64,000 nucleotides of DNA from Qipengyuania_B sp965214525 (GTDB taxonomy: Bacteria; Pseudomonadota; Alphaproteobacteria; Sphingomonadales; Sphingomonadaceae): assembly GCA_965214525.1 (NCBI GenBank), contig OZ243959.1, positions 1,674,001 through 1,738,000 of the forward strand, read 5' to 3'. The translations under genes were made by a program, and so were the position numbers. Positions 1-7,899 of this stretch are shown here, piece by piece. The notes under the pieces were generated by a model, which did not search any database, was not told the origin of the DNA, and was given only the letters and a program-made list of their open reading frames with translations. Positions within the stretch are counted from its first letter, which is position 1. Each line of letters begins with the position of its first letter.

Positions 1-25
1 TGCTCTGAAAACGAGCCGTTTCCCG

Positions 26-307
26 ATGGATTTAAAGCCCGCTTCGCGAACCAAAGTTTGGCGCGAACATGAGCTCAACGCTGTTCCACCATTTGCAGGT
101 CGGAACTGCTCGGACTGCGCTTGGTGGCGATTTCCTATATTAATCACGGGTGACCGTAGACGCTCGCCAACCTGTCCACGGCTTAATAGAAAATGCGCTT
201 ATGTTGGCAGACTTGAGAAACGGAGGCTTCGAAGCGAGACAGCTCTAGAAATCAATTATCTTCGTAACCACGATTGCAGTATTGTTCTGCCGGACCGGTT
301 TGAATAG
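26..307 (+). CDS. Small cysteine-containing hypothetical protein
   Basis: A 93-aa open frame that I do not recognise. It has four cysteines spaced as two pairs (C-x2-C near residues 28-31, then two more about 20-28 residues on), which could form a small zinc site. I infer this only from spacing. It lies just upstream of the 356-1021 gene on the same strand and may belong to the same mobile element. No convincing Shine-Dalgarno sequence precedes the ATG and the protein is basic with no clear domain, so it may be a chance frame. Confidence 0.3.
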   Translation: MDLKPASRTKVWREHELNAVPPFAGRNCSDCAWWRFPILITGDRRRSPTCPRLNRKCAYVGRLEKRRLRSETALEINYLRNHDCSIVLPDRFE

Positions 308-355
308 CCCAATCATCAAACCGCATTCGGCCGATCTGAGTTCAAGGAGCATGAG

Positions 356-1021
356 ATGAGCGATATCAAACCAGTTACGGAGAGCGAAAAAGTTGCGGAA
401 TTCGAGCCGTTCGACGGCGTTAGTAATGATGAGTGGATCGATGCGAAAGATGTTTTGACGCTGGTTGAAGGGCAGCTCGGAGGAGCGACATTTGCTAAAG
501 CTACATTGGCCGACAAATTGAGGGATGGCGCGTTACGTGCAGTGGCGGCGACGACTTGGCTCTCGACGGAAAAGAGTTTGGCTAAGGCGTTGCGCGTTGC
601 TCATGCCAACGACGTGGTACACAATGTTCTTCTGAACCCGTTCGCGTTTCGCAAGAGCCGAAACTTTACCGCAGACGTCGCTGAATGGCGCTGGCCGTAT
701 AACAAGTTCTTCGTCACGCACCGCAAAAAGCAGCTCACACGCAGGGCTTTCGTTGGAGTCCGTCTTTCACGCGCAGACCTCTCTCGGTCATTCGATCTCA
801 GCAAACCGAAGAAACTGCGCAAAAAGGATGAGTGGGAAAGCTTTTGGTTCGCCATAATTGAGCTCGCTCAGGAGGGCCGACTGACCGAAGATCACTTCCG
901 GGGACAGACCGAGCTCCGTGAGGAGATCCTTTTTATGATTAAAGATTGTCTCTCTGACCGGCACATCAAAAAGCATGTTGAAAACATTTGGAAGAGGTTC
1001 TGCGATGGGACCTATGGGTAG
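356..1021 (+). CDS. Hypothetical protein, possible DNA-binding cargo of a mobile element
   Basis: A 221-aa soluble protein. The start is supported by AAGGAG about six bases upstream of the ATG; an ATG four bases earlier runs straight into a stop. The N-terminal third contains a 'W-x-D-A' type helical segment. The last 60 residues (FWFAIIELAQEGRLTEDHF, then a receiver-like helix ending in IWKRF) read like a winged-helix or helical DNA-binding tail of a kind I associate with uncharacterised sphingomonad accessory proteins. It is followed by an 11-bp tandem repeat and by the AlpA/Rep-like/DUF927 genes on the same strand, so I infer that it belongs to that element. Function unknown. Confidence 0.65.
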   Translation: MSDIKPVTESEKVAEFEPFDGVSNDEWIDAKDVLTLVEGQLGGATFAKATLADKLRDGALRAVAATTWLSTEKSLAKALRVAHANDVVHNVLLNPFAFRKSRNFTADVAEWRWPYNKFFVTHRKKQLTRRAFVGVRLSRADLSRSFDLSKPKKLRKKDEWESFWFAIIELAQEGRLTEDHFRGQTELREEILFMIKDCLSDRHIKKHVENIWKRFCDGTYG

Positions 1022-1025
1022 TTAG

Positions 1026-1063
1026 TGCCCTCCTACTGCCCTCCTACTGCCCTCCTACTGCCC
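1026..1063. repeat. 11-bp tandem repeat (unit TGCCCTCCTAC, about 3.4 copies)
   Basis: Three perfect head-to-tail copies of TGCCCTCCTAC plus a partial fourth begin four bases after the stop codon at 1021 and lie upstream of the AlpA-type gene. Short perfect direct repeats beside an excisionase/regulator gene can be binding sites for that protein. That role is inference; the repeat itself is plain in the sequence. Confidence 0.85.
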
Positions 1064-1148
1064 GACTAAGGTCCGTCTGTAGGCGTCCCTTCAAGGCATT
1101 CTCCGGACCGGCCCGCACTTAAGCGAGCAAGACAATTGGAGAATACCA

Positions 1149-1340
1149 ATGCTACATCAATGTGTGTCGGTTACCGACATGTGCCGACAGTTGTCCATCA
1201 AACGAACGAAAGCGTTTGAGCTAATCCGGACGCACCAAGTCGAAAAGCTAAAAATCGGCTCGCGAACGCTGATTACGCAGCGCAGCATCGACGCGTTCAT
1301 CGAGCGCGGCCTGGCCAAGGAGACGAGCTATGTCGCGTAA
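1149..1340 (+). CDS. AlpA/excisionase-type helix-turn-helix protein
   Basis: A 63-aa protein made almost entirely of one MerR/AlpA-like winged HTH. It has a first helix with SVTDMCRQLSIKRTKAFELI, a wing with KIGSRTLITQRSIDAFI, and a short basic tail. Proteins of this type act as excisionases or as activators of integrase and replication genes in prophage-like and satellite elements. GGAG stands nine bases before the ATG. The gene overlaps the next one (start 1330) by 11 bp, which suggests translational coupling. The tandem repeats at 1026-1063 just upstream are candidate binding sites. No integrase is visible in the window; it would have to lie to the left of base 1. Confidence 0.8.
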   Translation: MLHQCVSVTDMCRQLSIKRTKAFELIRTHQVEKLKIGSRTLITQRSIDAFIERGLAKETSYVA

Positions 1341-2274
1341 AGGAATATCAAAGCTCGGCCTGCCGAAGCGCAAATTCGATCCTGCATTCTCCACCGCACG
1401 TAAAGACAGCAAAATCCGTTTCGAGACGGAGGAGGAAGCTAAAGCCGAAGACCTAGTGCGCGCTAAAAGCACAGAGGCCGAGGCGGACGCGTTCTTCGAC
1501 GAAGATGAGTTCGACTTTTTGGAAGGATACCATGGCCTGAAAGACCCGCTGACCCGAAAGCTGTTGCAGGGTATCGGAGGCGCACCACAGCCTTCGCCTG
1601 CTAGCAAGGTCTATATGCGAGACCGCAAGCGTGCATTGGCTGGACATCTATGGCGGCTGAGTAGTCAGCACAGCCTCGATGAGCGCTTTTTCACGCTGAT
1701 GCCCGTCTGTTGGGAAATCCCAGCCGAGGAGCTCGTCGACTTGGATGTATGCCGCATCAAAAATGCTTTCCGTGCCCAGCTCTTGCATTACGGTTCAGAC
1801 GAGGCTGACGGCTATTTGTTCGCGGGCATCGATGGCGAGTTTTATGAGCCTGAGGGCGTGTTCCGCCTCCACTACCACGGGCTAGCAGCTGGGGGCATGA
1901 TTGATGTGGTTGAACGGCTACGGGGCTGTCGTAAGTTCAAGCCTACTGGAGTGACGAAAAGCGGCAAGAGACGCACCGTCTTACAGATGAAGAAGGTAAA
2001 AGACCAGCCCGAGCCTTACACCTACTCGATGAAAAGTAGTTGGTTCGTCAACTCGTTCAAATGCTCCGAAACGGGGAAAGAAAAACGGCTCAGAACCCCG
2101 CACCGGATCCCCAATCCCCACCAGGCTCGATATTTGCATTGGCTCGACAAATGGCGGCTTGAAGACCTGACGGTCATGGTCGGCCTGCGTGTCGAAAAAG
2201 AAGGTCTCGTCCATCGATCAAGCAAGTCTAATCGAATCCCGGCTAGCCACTCATCAGAAGGCCTGATCCTATGA
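1330..2274 (+). CDS. Putative HUH-type replication initiator/relaxase-like protein
   Basis: A 314-aa protein. Residues 181-183 are H-Y-H within a hydrophobic strand (FRLHYHGLAAG), which resembles the HUH metal-binding motif of rolling-circle Rep proteins and relaxases. About 50 residues further on come two tyrosines in PYTYSMKSSW (residues 230 and 232) that could serve as the nucleophile. The N-terminal 100 residues are charged and without clear structure. AAGGAGACG precedes the ATG inside the end of the AlpA gene. Seen: the H-Y-H strand, the tyrosines, and a position between an AlpA-type gene and a DUF927 ATPase. Inferred: a replication or mobilisation initiator. No family name is certain, and it could be an unrelated element-specific protein. 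Confidence 0.6.
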   Translation: MSRKGISKLGLPKRKFDPAFSTARKDSKIRFETEEEAKAEDLVRAKSTEAEADAFFDEDEFDFLEGYHGLKDPLTRKLLQGIGGAPQPSPASKVYMRDRKRALAGHLWRLSSQHSLDERFFTLMPVCWEIPAEELVDLDVCRIKNAFRAQLLHYGSDEADGYLFAGIDGEFYEPEGVFRLHYHGLAAGGMIDVVERLRGCRKFKPTGVTKSGKRRTVLQMKKVKDQPEPYTYSMKSSWFVNSFKCSETGKEKRLRTPHRIPNPHQARYLHWLDKWRLEDLTVMVGLRVEKEGLVHRSSKSNRIPASHSSEGLIL

Positions 2275-2388
2275 TGAGAACCATGTCCCAGACCATCACA
2301 GAGCGAGTTAGATTCTGGATGACTGACAACACAGCGTAGTCGCTGAGCCAGGCAGATCAGCAGTACATAAGTACTTTTTTGGCGTGGT

Positions 2389-2479
2389 GGGGATCTTGGG
2401 GATTCCGGGGATCCTCAAGCCATGGCTGCGGCTGCCGTGCAATCAAATCGAGCCGGGGATTCTTGTAGAATTGGGGATT
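2389..2479. repeat. Iteron-like GGGGAT repeats on a 9-bp register
   Basis: Five copies of GGGGAT(C/T) start at 2389, 2398, 2407, 2455 and 2473. The first three are spaced exactly 9 bp apart and the last two 18 bp (two units). The array lies between the Rep-like gene and the DUF927 gene. Short evenly phased repeats beside replication genes are typical of iterons or helicase-loading sites. The periodicity is direct observation; the origin role is inference. Confidence 0.6.
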
Positions 2480-2557
2480 CCTCCATCCAAGACGCGTCTT
2501 CGCCGCTCCTTGGCGACAGTCGGAGATCTGCGTCGATTGAAAATTAGGATACGATAT

Positions 2558-4132
2558 ATGACGAAATTCACAGTAAAGGGATACCAGTCCCAATTCGGCG
2601 AAAAATTCATTCAAATAGAGGAGAATGACAAACCGACTGTCTTGGTGCCGCGACATTTGTTTCGCGAGACCAATGCCGAGAAAAAGCGTTTCCTGTGGGA
2701 CCGCGAAGTCGCAGTGGCCACCGATAGCGCCCTCAGCAATCTAACGCAGGAGGTCAATAAGATAACCGAATGGCGCAAGGCTGTGATTGCATCTCAGCCG
2801 GGGTGGAATGGGCCGGGGCTATTTGTATGCCTTGATGGCAAAATATTCACCGCGCCCGATCATCATAGCTTTCTGAACGCCACCGGACGTGGACGCGTAT
2901 CGCAGCGGTCTGGAACCACCAAAGAGTGGAAGGAGCAAGTGGCCGGTCAACTGCGTGGCCAGACTCTGCCGATCTTTGCCATCGCGTTCAGTTTCGCCCC
3001 CGCCCTGCTCGATTTGACTACTCGCAACATGAACATCGGCTTTTCCTATTTCGGACCGGCGGCGAGCGGTAAAACAACTTTACAGCAGATTGCTGCATCG
3101 GTTTGGGGGCCACCTACGCGTAATGCAGTCGATCCTTACATGGTCACAAGCCATACGACGTTGAACGGGCTCGAAGACACGATGCGAGAGCATCGCGATC
3201 ATCCTATCATTATGGACGAGATGGCGCTTTTATCGAGCGGAGCATCCGCGAAAAAGAAAGCAAGCGATCTCCAGACCTTCTCGTACAAACTGGCCAGCGG
3301 CCAGGAGAAGACCAGGCATGGTGAGCCTGGCAATAGCAAGCCCTACAATTTTGCCATCCTGCTTTCATCGAATGACCCGCTCTCATATTATCTCGACGCA
3401 GGAGAAACGGACAAAGCCGCTCGCCAGCGCATCCTCGACATACCGATTCACGGTGATCGGCCCCACCTCATCTTTGACACGATCCCGGAGGACTACAATG
3501 ATGGCGCGGACTACGCGCTCCGCTTGATCGAATGCGCTGAAGCGCACCATGGCCGAGCGGGTCCCAAATTCATTCAGCGATTGGTTGCGGCAAGGGCTGC
3601 CGACGAGGCGGAACTGCGTAGACGTGTCAGGGAGTTACTTCATGAATTCAGTCAGGAAGTTATCGGCGGTGACCTCAAGGGACACGATGTTCGCATCGGC
3701 GAGGCGTTCGGCTTGGTGTATGCGGCCGGAGAGCTCGCCAAGGAGTATCGCTGCTTGCCGAAGAAGCTCGACATCCTATCTGCGGTCGCTCGCTGTTACC
3801 ACTTGCACATCGCGCACGAAACGGAGTTTCCGCCCTTTTTGGAACGGCTTGACGCTTTGCGTCACGATGGTGCAACGCAGCTATGGAAGAAAAGCCGGCC
3901 GAACAAGGTCTCCAAAGCACGGGTGATTTACTACACGCACAGCAAACATCCGGAAATCTGGATACGCCCCGAAGCGATTGACCAAGTCTTTCCTGACTGG
4001 TGGGGAATCCGAAAGTCGCCAGAAGTCGAGCAGCTGCTCATCAAGGATGGTGATCACTACACGACATGGCGCAATGCTGGCAAAAAGCTGCAACGAGAGC
4101 GCGTTCACGTCTTTCGCCTAACTGATGAATGA
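2558..4132 (+). CDS. DUF927-family ATPase (helicase-like replication protein)
   Basis: A 524-aa protein if started at the ATG at 2558, which has an AGGAT sequence upstream; the open frame runs further left but passes through the repeat array. The P-loop is GPAASGKTT (about residues 166-174), followed by a Walker B-like HPIIMDEM (D220, E221). A sensor-like FAILLSSNDP and an arginine-rich QRILDIPI follow. This is the layout of DUF927, a superfamily-3/AAA+ helicase-like ATPase that often forms the C-terminal half of phage and satellite primase-helicases. No primase domain is fused here. The Rep-like gene and phased repeats just upstream suggest that it unwinds the element's own origin. Confidence 0.85.
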   Translation: MTKFTVKGYQSQFGEKFIQIEENDKPTVLVPRHLFRETNAEKKRFLWDREVAVATDSALSNLTQEVNKITEWRKAVIASQPGWNGPGLFVCLDGKIFTAPDHHSFLNATGRGRVSQRSGTTKEWKEQVAGQLRGQTLPIFAIAFSFAPALLDLTTRNMNIGFSYFGPAASGKTTLQQIAASVWGPPTRNAVDPYMVTSHTTLNGLEDTMREHRDHPIIMDEMALLSSGASAKKKASDLQTFSYKLASGQEKTRHGEPGNSKPYNFAILLSSNDPLSYYLDAGETDKAARQRILDIPIHGDRPHLIFDTIPEDYNDGADYALRLIECAEAHHGRAGPKFIQRLVAARAADEAELRRRVRELLHEFSQEVIGGDLKGHDVRIGEAFGLVYAAGELAKEYRCLPKKLDILSAVARCYHLHIAHETEFPPFLERLDALRHDGATQLWKKSRPNKVSKARVIYYTHSKHPEIWIRPEAIDQVFPDWWGIRKSPEVEQLLIKDGDHYTTWRNAGKKLQRERVHVFRLTDE

Positions 4133-4172
4133 AAGGCGGCACAAACCTGTTAAGTTCAAGACCGACGCGACG

Positions 4173-4199
4173 GCCGGGCGAGTTCAAACCTCGTCCGGC
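4173..4199 (+). other. Hairpin with a TpsiC-like loop (possible terminator or att-site remnant)
   Basis: GCCGGGCGAG and CTCGTCCGGC form a 10-bp stem with one G-T pair, closing the 7-base loop TTCAAAC, which has the form of a tRNA T-loop. It lies 41 bases after the DUF927 stop. In a true tRNA 3' end the left arm would not pair beyond five bases, and no D-arm or anticodon arm is present. It is therefore a strong hairpin that could terminate transcription (no U-tract follows) or be an altered attachment site. Confidence 0.4.
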
Positions 4200-4577
4200 G
4201 CTATCTTTCATCGAACAGCATGGCACTGTTTGTAAACGGCGTTTGATGCAATCATGACCTTTCGTTACTATCGTCATATTGCACTTCTTTCAGCCACGCC
4301 GAACACGTATCAGGTCCTTCCAGGCACGCGTCACGTGCTCCGCCGGAACGGCTGCTGATGGGCCGATTTCGGACAGTCCGGTTCTGGGTGAGCAAGCGCG
4401 CAAGGCGGACATTCAGCTAGCGACCCCATTGCGGAACTTGCATCGTATTCCTCTGGTTCTTAATGCCGACTTCGTCTGGTACAAGCGGGATTAAAAAGCA
4501 TCGAAGATTACGAGCGGCTTCGATTTGACGATGCGATGAATACCATCGGAGATGGCTTAGCAAAAAGCTGGCGCGAA
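4200..4577. other. Non-coding stretch with dispersed repeat
   Basis: No convincing gene is seen between the DUF927 gene and the lipoprotein gene. At 4407-4426 it carries GGACATTCAGCTAGCGACCC, which recurs at 5702-5720. The short plus-strand frames here lack ribosome sites and cover repeat sequence. Confidence 0.5.
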
Positions 4578-5360
4578 CTACGAACCTGTAATAAGCCGAG
4601 CGGCTTCAGCGCGCGGAACGATCTTTATACGAGCTCCTTCGCGATCAAAAACCGGCAGCTGTCGTCCGTCAGGCAGGAAATAGCGCGAACGCCAACGTCC
4701 CTCACCATCGGCTTCGCCGACGGTACAAACTTTTGAGCCATCTCGCTGTGCTCCTGCGGCGTATGCTACCAACGTGCTTTTCTCGAGCTTGCTCAAGTCG
4801 GAGAACGGCCGCTTTGTGTGAAACCGCGCAGCCGCGGAATTAACATTTACGCAGCTAGCATTGCCCACTTCTTCACTGCTTCCCGAAGTTTCGAACCAGA
4901 CACCTTCGCCGATGCGGGTCAAACCGAAGGACCGTTCGTTCTGACGCATTTCAAACGCTTCATCGGCGCCTGAGACGGAATAGGTCGTATACTCCGGGCC
5001 GAATAACTCGAGGAATGGGTGTTTGGATGAGAAAGCGATGTCACCCGCACGTTCGGATAGAAATACGTTGTCCATCGTGCCGCCGGGGACCGCGCCTATC
5101 ACGTCGTCTAGATCAACCCCGCTCTCACTCCAATTAGCGACCTGTTCGCCGGGACGCATCACGCGCTTTACGTTCTCATCGATCGCATTTTGAAGCTTAA
5201 AGTCATTCTCAATGCCAGATAACAGTTCCGTATAGCTACTGGATTCACTGTAATCGTCTACAACAACAGGACGATAAACGCAGGAACCAAGTGCCAGCGC
5301 CAGTGCCGAAATAACGCATGTAACCGAACGATTTGAATGGTTGGAACGAAGAAGATGCAT
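4578..5360 (-). CDS. Putative lipoprotein
   Basis: A 260-aa protein starting at the ATG at 5360, which has GGAAGAG just upstream. The longer frame to 5435 lacks a ribosome site and would bury the signal. The N-terminus has basic residues, a hydrophobic run and a lipobox ALGSC with the acceptor cysteine at about residue 27, so it should be a membrane-anchored periplasmic lipoprotein. The mature part is acidic and rich in Ser/Asp/Glu, with two further cysteines (ASCVN, KVCTV). I do not recognise a domain. It is flanked on both sides by dispersed repeats and transcribed alone, so it looks like an accessory gene. Confidence 0.65.
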   Translation of the reverse strand: MHLLRSNHSNRSVTCVISALALALGSCVYRPVVVDDYSESSSYTELLSGIENDFKLQNAIDENVKRVMRPGEQVANWSESGVDLDDVIGAVPGGTMDNVFLSERAGDIAFSSKHPFLELFGPEYTTYSVSGADEAFEMRQNERSFGLTRIGEGVWFETSGSSEEVGNASCVNVNSAAARFHTKRPFSDLSKLEKSTLVAYAAGAQRDGSKVCTVGEADGEGRWRSRYFLPDGRQLPVFDREGARIKIVPRAEAARLITGS

Positions 5361-5612
5361 CTCTCTTCCTTTCGTTGAACTGGCATATTGTAGAATTAGA
5401 GCACTCATCTTAGCCATCTTATATCGGCCAGCCAACTATCGTTCAACGCAAAATGCTGAACGGAAAGTTCGTGTTTCGCGCGGTAACCAAACGCCTGCAT
5501 ATAGCATACAGCATCATAAGCGCGGGGCAGCTTTTGGCATTCGCTGCTCAAGAGTGGACTGTCTAAAAACCACCCCAATAGCGGAAGCCAGAGTTAGCAA
5601 TTTGCTCTCCCC

Positions 5613-5676
5613 AAACCTACCATCAGCCAGCGCCACCTTTTATGACGGCAACTGGGCCGTTAGGCGACTGTCCGCT
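5613..5676. repeat. Dispersed intergenic repeat, copy 1
   Basis: This segment matches 7570-7633 in the same orientation. Both begin AAACCT(A/G)CCATC and end ACTGGGCCGTT(A/T)G(G/C)CGACTGTCCGCT, with the last 26 bp differing at only a few positions. It lies in the gap between the lipoprotein and APH genes. It is probably a member of a sphingomonad intergenic repeat family; that label is from memory and not tested. Confidence 0.65.
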
Positions 5677-5701
5677 TTTGGTCGGCCGATGAAGAAGAGC
5701 C

Positions 5702-5733
5702 GACATTCAGCTAGCGACCCATTTGTGGTCGTT
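5702..5733. repeat. Short dispersed repeat containing CAGCTAGCGACCC
   Basis: GACATTCAGCTAGCGACCC here is identical to the copy at 4408-4426. The extension CAGCTAGCGACCCATTTGTG is also related to 14085-14111. All three lie between genes. It directly follows repeat copy 1, so the two may form one mosaic unit. Confidence 0.6.
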
Positions 5734-5796
5734 ATTGCTACGTCCCATGATTCCGAAAAGCAGACATCAAGTCCGCGCGTTTGTGCGGCGCATAGC

Positions 5797-6699
5797 CTAT
5801 CCAGATGTCGTGTTTGAATTCGCGAAAATGAGTCCAGCTTCCGCGATGCTGGCGAGAGCAACCTTTCTCATCCTTTCGACCCGTGCCGGATCAAGCCCCC
5901 ACCCGCCCATAAACCGGTTTCCTGCTGCTGCTACATAAGCTTGCCAGAGTGCTAACCGTCGAGCATCGACGTGCCGTTTTGCCGAGTATGCTCTCAAAAA
6001 GCACTGACTGCCCCAATTACCAAAGATGTAACGAAGTTCTAAACATGCGCAGGCGACATCGGAAAGTGGATCGCCGATTGCAGCATCCTCCCAATCGATT
6101 ACGGCTGCTATCTCGCCTTCCTTCCAGACTATGTTCGCAGGCCAATAGTCTCCGTGAAGCAAGGCCCCTTTTCCAGTGAAAGCCGTCGCTTCCATTTCCG
6201 CAAGATGCGAACGCAGTTCATTCCATTCCGTGTCTTCTGGAAGAAAGTCCAGCAACTCTGGAAGAGGGTCGAATCTCGGCGGTAGTTTCGGCAGCGTGTC
6301 GGTATTCACCCCGTGGATCGAGACTAGTTTCTCTGCCGCAGTCTTTATGCGCTCTTTTGCTACGGACATTCCCAAGTCGGTTGTTCCCTCAACATATTCC
6401 AGCAAGACATATGGGTTCTGCTCGGCGCTACTGCCGCTGCTATACCCTACAGGCTTGGGGACTGTAACGCCGAGCGAATGCAGACGCTCAAGCAACTGAA
6501 ATTCGAGTGCCGCTTCATGCCCACTATGTTGGTGTCCATGCTCCCGCAAAACGATTTTAGAACTGCCACCGTTTGGAAGTTCAATGTCGAGTAGCATTGT
6601 ATCCGCTGACACGCCTCCTGTCATCGAACAAGCGTCCCTGACTACGCCGCCCTGAAAATGCAAAGAAATAAATTCTTCGAAATTCCTATGCGGGTTCAT
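5797..6699 (-). CDS. APH-family phosphotransferase (aminoglycoside/choline kinase-like)
   Basis: A 300-aa protein with the kinase fold of the APH family. The nucleotide-binding N-lobe includes KIVLREHG (about residues 48-55). The hinge LLEYVEGT comes at about 99-106, the catalytic loop HGDYWPANIVW at H182-D184, and the metal-binding IDWEDAAIGDP at about D202. The length fits the family (260-330). Such enzymes phosphorylate aminoglycosides, choline, homoserine or other hydroxylated small molecules. Nothing here fixes the substrate, so a resistance role should not be assumed. GAGGAT upstream supports the start. It is transcribed alone, flanked by repeats. Confidence 0.85.
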   Translation of the reverse strand: MNPHRNFEEFISLHFQGGVVRDACSMTGGVSADTMLLDIELPNGGSSKIVLREHGHQHSGHEAALEFQLLERLHSLGVTVPKPVGYSSGSSAEQNPYVLLEYVEGTTDLGMSVAKERIKTAAEKLVSIHGVNTDTLPKLPPRFDPLPELLDFLPEDTEWNELRSHLAEMEATAFTGKGALLHGDYWPANIVWKEGEIAAVIDWEDAAIGDPLSDVACACLELRYIFGNWGSQCFLRAYSAKRHVDARRLALWQAYVAAAGNRFMGGWGLDPARVERMRKVALASIAEAGLIFANSNTTSG

Positions 6700-6978
6700 C
6701 GGATATCCTCTGGACTAGATGAAGACAGTGCTTTGCTATGTAAGCTTATACGGCAGGAAGTTCAGGTTTGGTAGAACAGGGCATATTCGCCGACCATCAG
6801 AAAGCTATCCCACAAACAGTCTGTAGAGGCCAGCCGGACGACTGCCGAAAGCGGTCCGATCGTAGGCGCCAAGATGCTTCCTGAAACCATCCAGTATGCT
6901 ACCGACCCACTTCTGGACAACTGCTTTGTAAGCGCTAGCCTTTAGGAATCTACGGAGCGGGTATTATTCCTTGATGAG

Positions 6979-7428
6979 CTAATGACTACGTCCGTCTAGC
7001 GTTTTGATCATGTATGTAGCGCTGTCCGGACACAGCTGACTGAACTCCGCTGATAGCCTGATCGCAGACGGCGCAACAGAGCGACTGGTCTTTTTGTAGC
7101 CTCGCAATTGAAAAAACGCAGCCGCGGTTGTCGTAAGCAGATGCAATCGCCTCGTTCCCGATTGTTGCGCTCGCTCCTCGATCAAACTAAGCGCGGTTGC
7201 GCCCAAACCCTGGCCGCGACGTTCGGACACGATCACAAGCGAACGCAGCAACCGATCGTTACCATGCCCTTCCCAGCCGCCATAGCCGACCAGTCCGGCA
7301 CCGTCCGAGATAGTGAAGAACTTCTTTCCTCGTTCTCGGACGTCTTCCGTCGGGAGACCGGCTACAGCTAGTTGGCGGACGAACTCGTCGATACCCTCCG
7401 AGAGTAAAGGTTTGGCACGAATTGTCAT
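6979..7428 (-). CDS. GNAT acetyltransferase, ArsN2-like
   Basis: About 149 aa from the ATG at 7428; a longer frame to 7482 exists but this start matches the usual family N-terminus better. The acetyl-CoA loop is RRGQGLG, preceded by LLRSLVIV. The C-terminal half has the pattern HLLTTTAAAFFQLRGYKK, then PSAIRLSAEFSQLCPDSATYM, which is how I recall the ArsN2 subgroup of arsenic-associated N-acetyltransferases. No other ars gene lies nearby, so an arsenic role is only a family-level guess. Confidence 0.75.
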   Translation of the reverse strand: MTIRAKPLLSEGIDEFVRQLAVAGLPTEDVRERGKKFFTISDGAGLVGYGGWEGHGNDRLLRSLVIVSERRGQGLGATALSLIEERAQQSGTRRLHLLTTTAAAFFQLRGYKKTSRSVAPSAIRLSAEFSQLCPDSATYMIKTLDGRSH

Positions 7429-7569
7429 GCGCCTTTCGTAGACCGATCTCGATAGGCTCGCAATCCGGATCGATAGCGCCATGCCGACTTAAATGCTGTA
7501 GCTCACCGAGAGCCGACTGTCCGCTTGCACCCCAATTCTGGTCATAGCTATGATTTTCGGACGACCCTG

Positions 7570-7633
7570 AAACCTGCCATCCGTCAGCACCGCATCGATC
7601 GGCAAAAACTGGGCCGTTTGCCGACTGTCCGCT
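7570..7633. repeat. Dispersed intergenic repeat, copy 2
   Basis: Counterpart of 5613-5676. A further partial echo, CCGACTGTCCGCTTGCACCCC, lies just before it at about 7512. No gene is seen from 7483 to 7899 apart from these repeats, so this gap between the GNAT gene and the glycan operon is repeat-built. Confidence 0.6.
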
Positions 7634-7899
7634 CCTAGTAACGAGCTTGGCATAGCAGCCGCAGGTTGAGGTGGATTAGCCTGCAGCGCGCTCAGCTTTG
7701 ACCAATCCCAGTCGTGAAATCTCTGATTTCAAGAATGTCTTTATACGCTGAGAGTCACCGAATGTCTGTCAAATCTCATAACCCACCGTCACTCAAGAGA
7801 TGTAGCCGGGCACAATCTAGATTTAAGTATAGCCCTATCTTGAAATAAGGGTTTTATGGTCACGCTCAAAAGAAAAAACAACGAACGGACGGAAGAAGA

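Noticed and set aside
1026..1063. CRISPR array
   Set aside because: Units are 11 bp with no spacers and no cas gene nearby.
4183..4199. 3' end of a tRNA gene
   Set aside because: The T-loop-like sequence pairs far beyond the five bases of a T-stem and no other tRNA arms are found upstream.
4279..4736. Two short plus-strand frames
   Set aside because: They cover repeat sequence or run antisense to the lipoprotein gene and have no ribosome sites.
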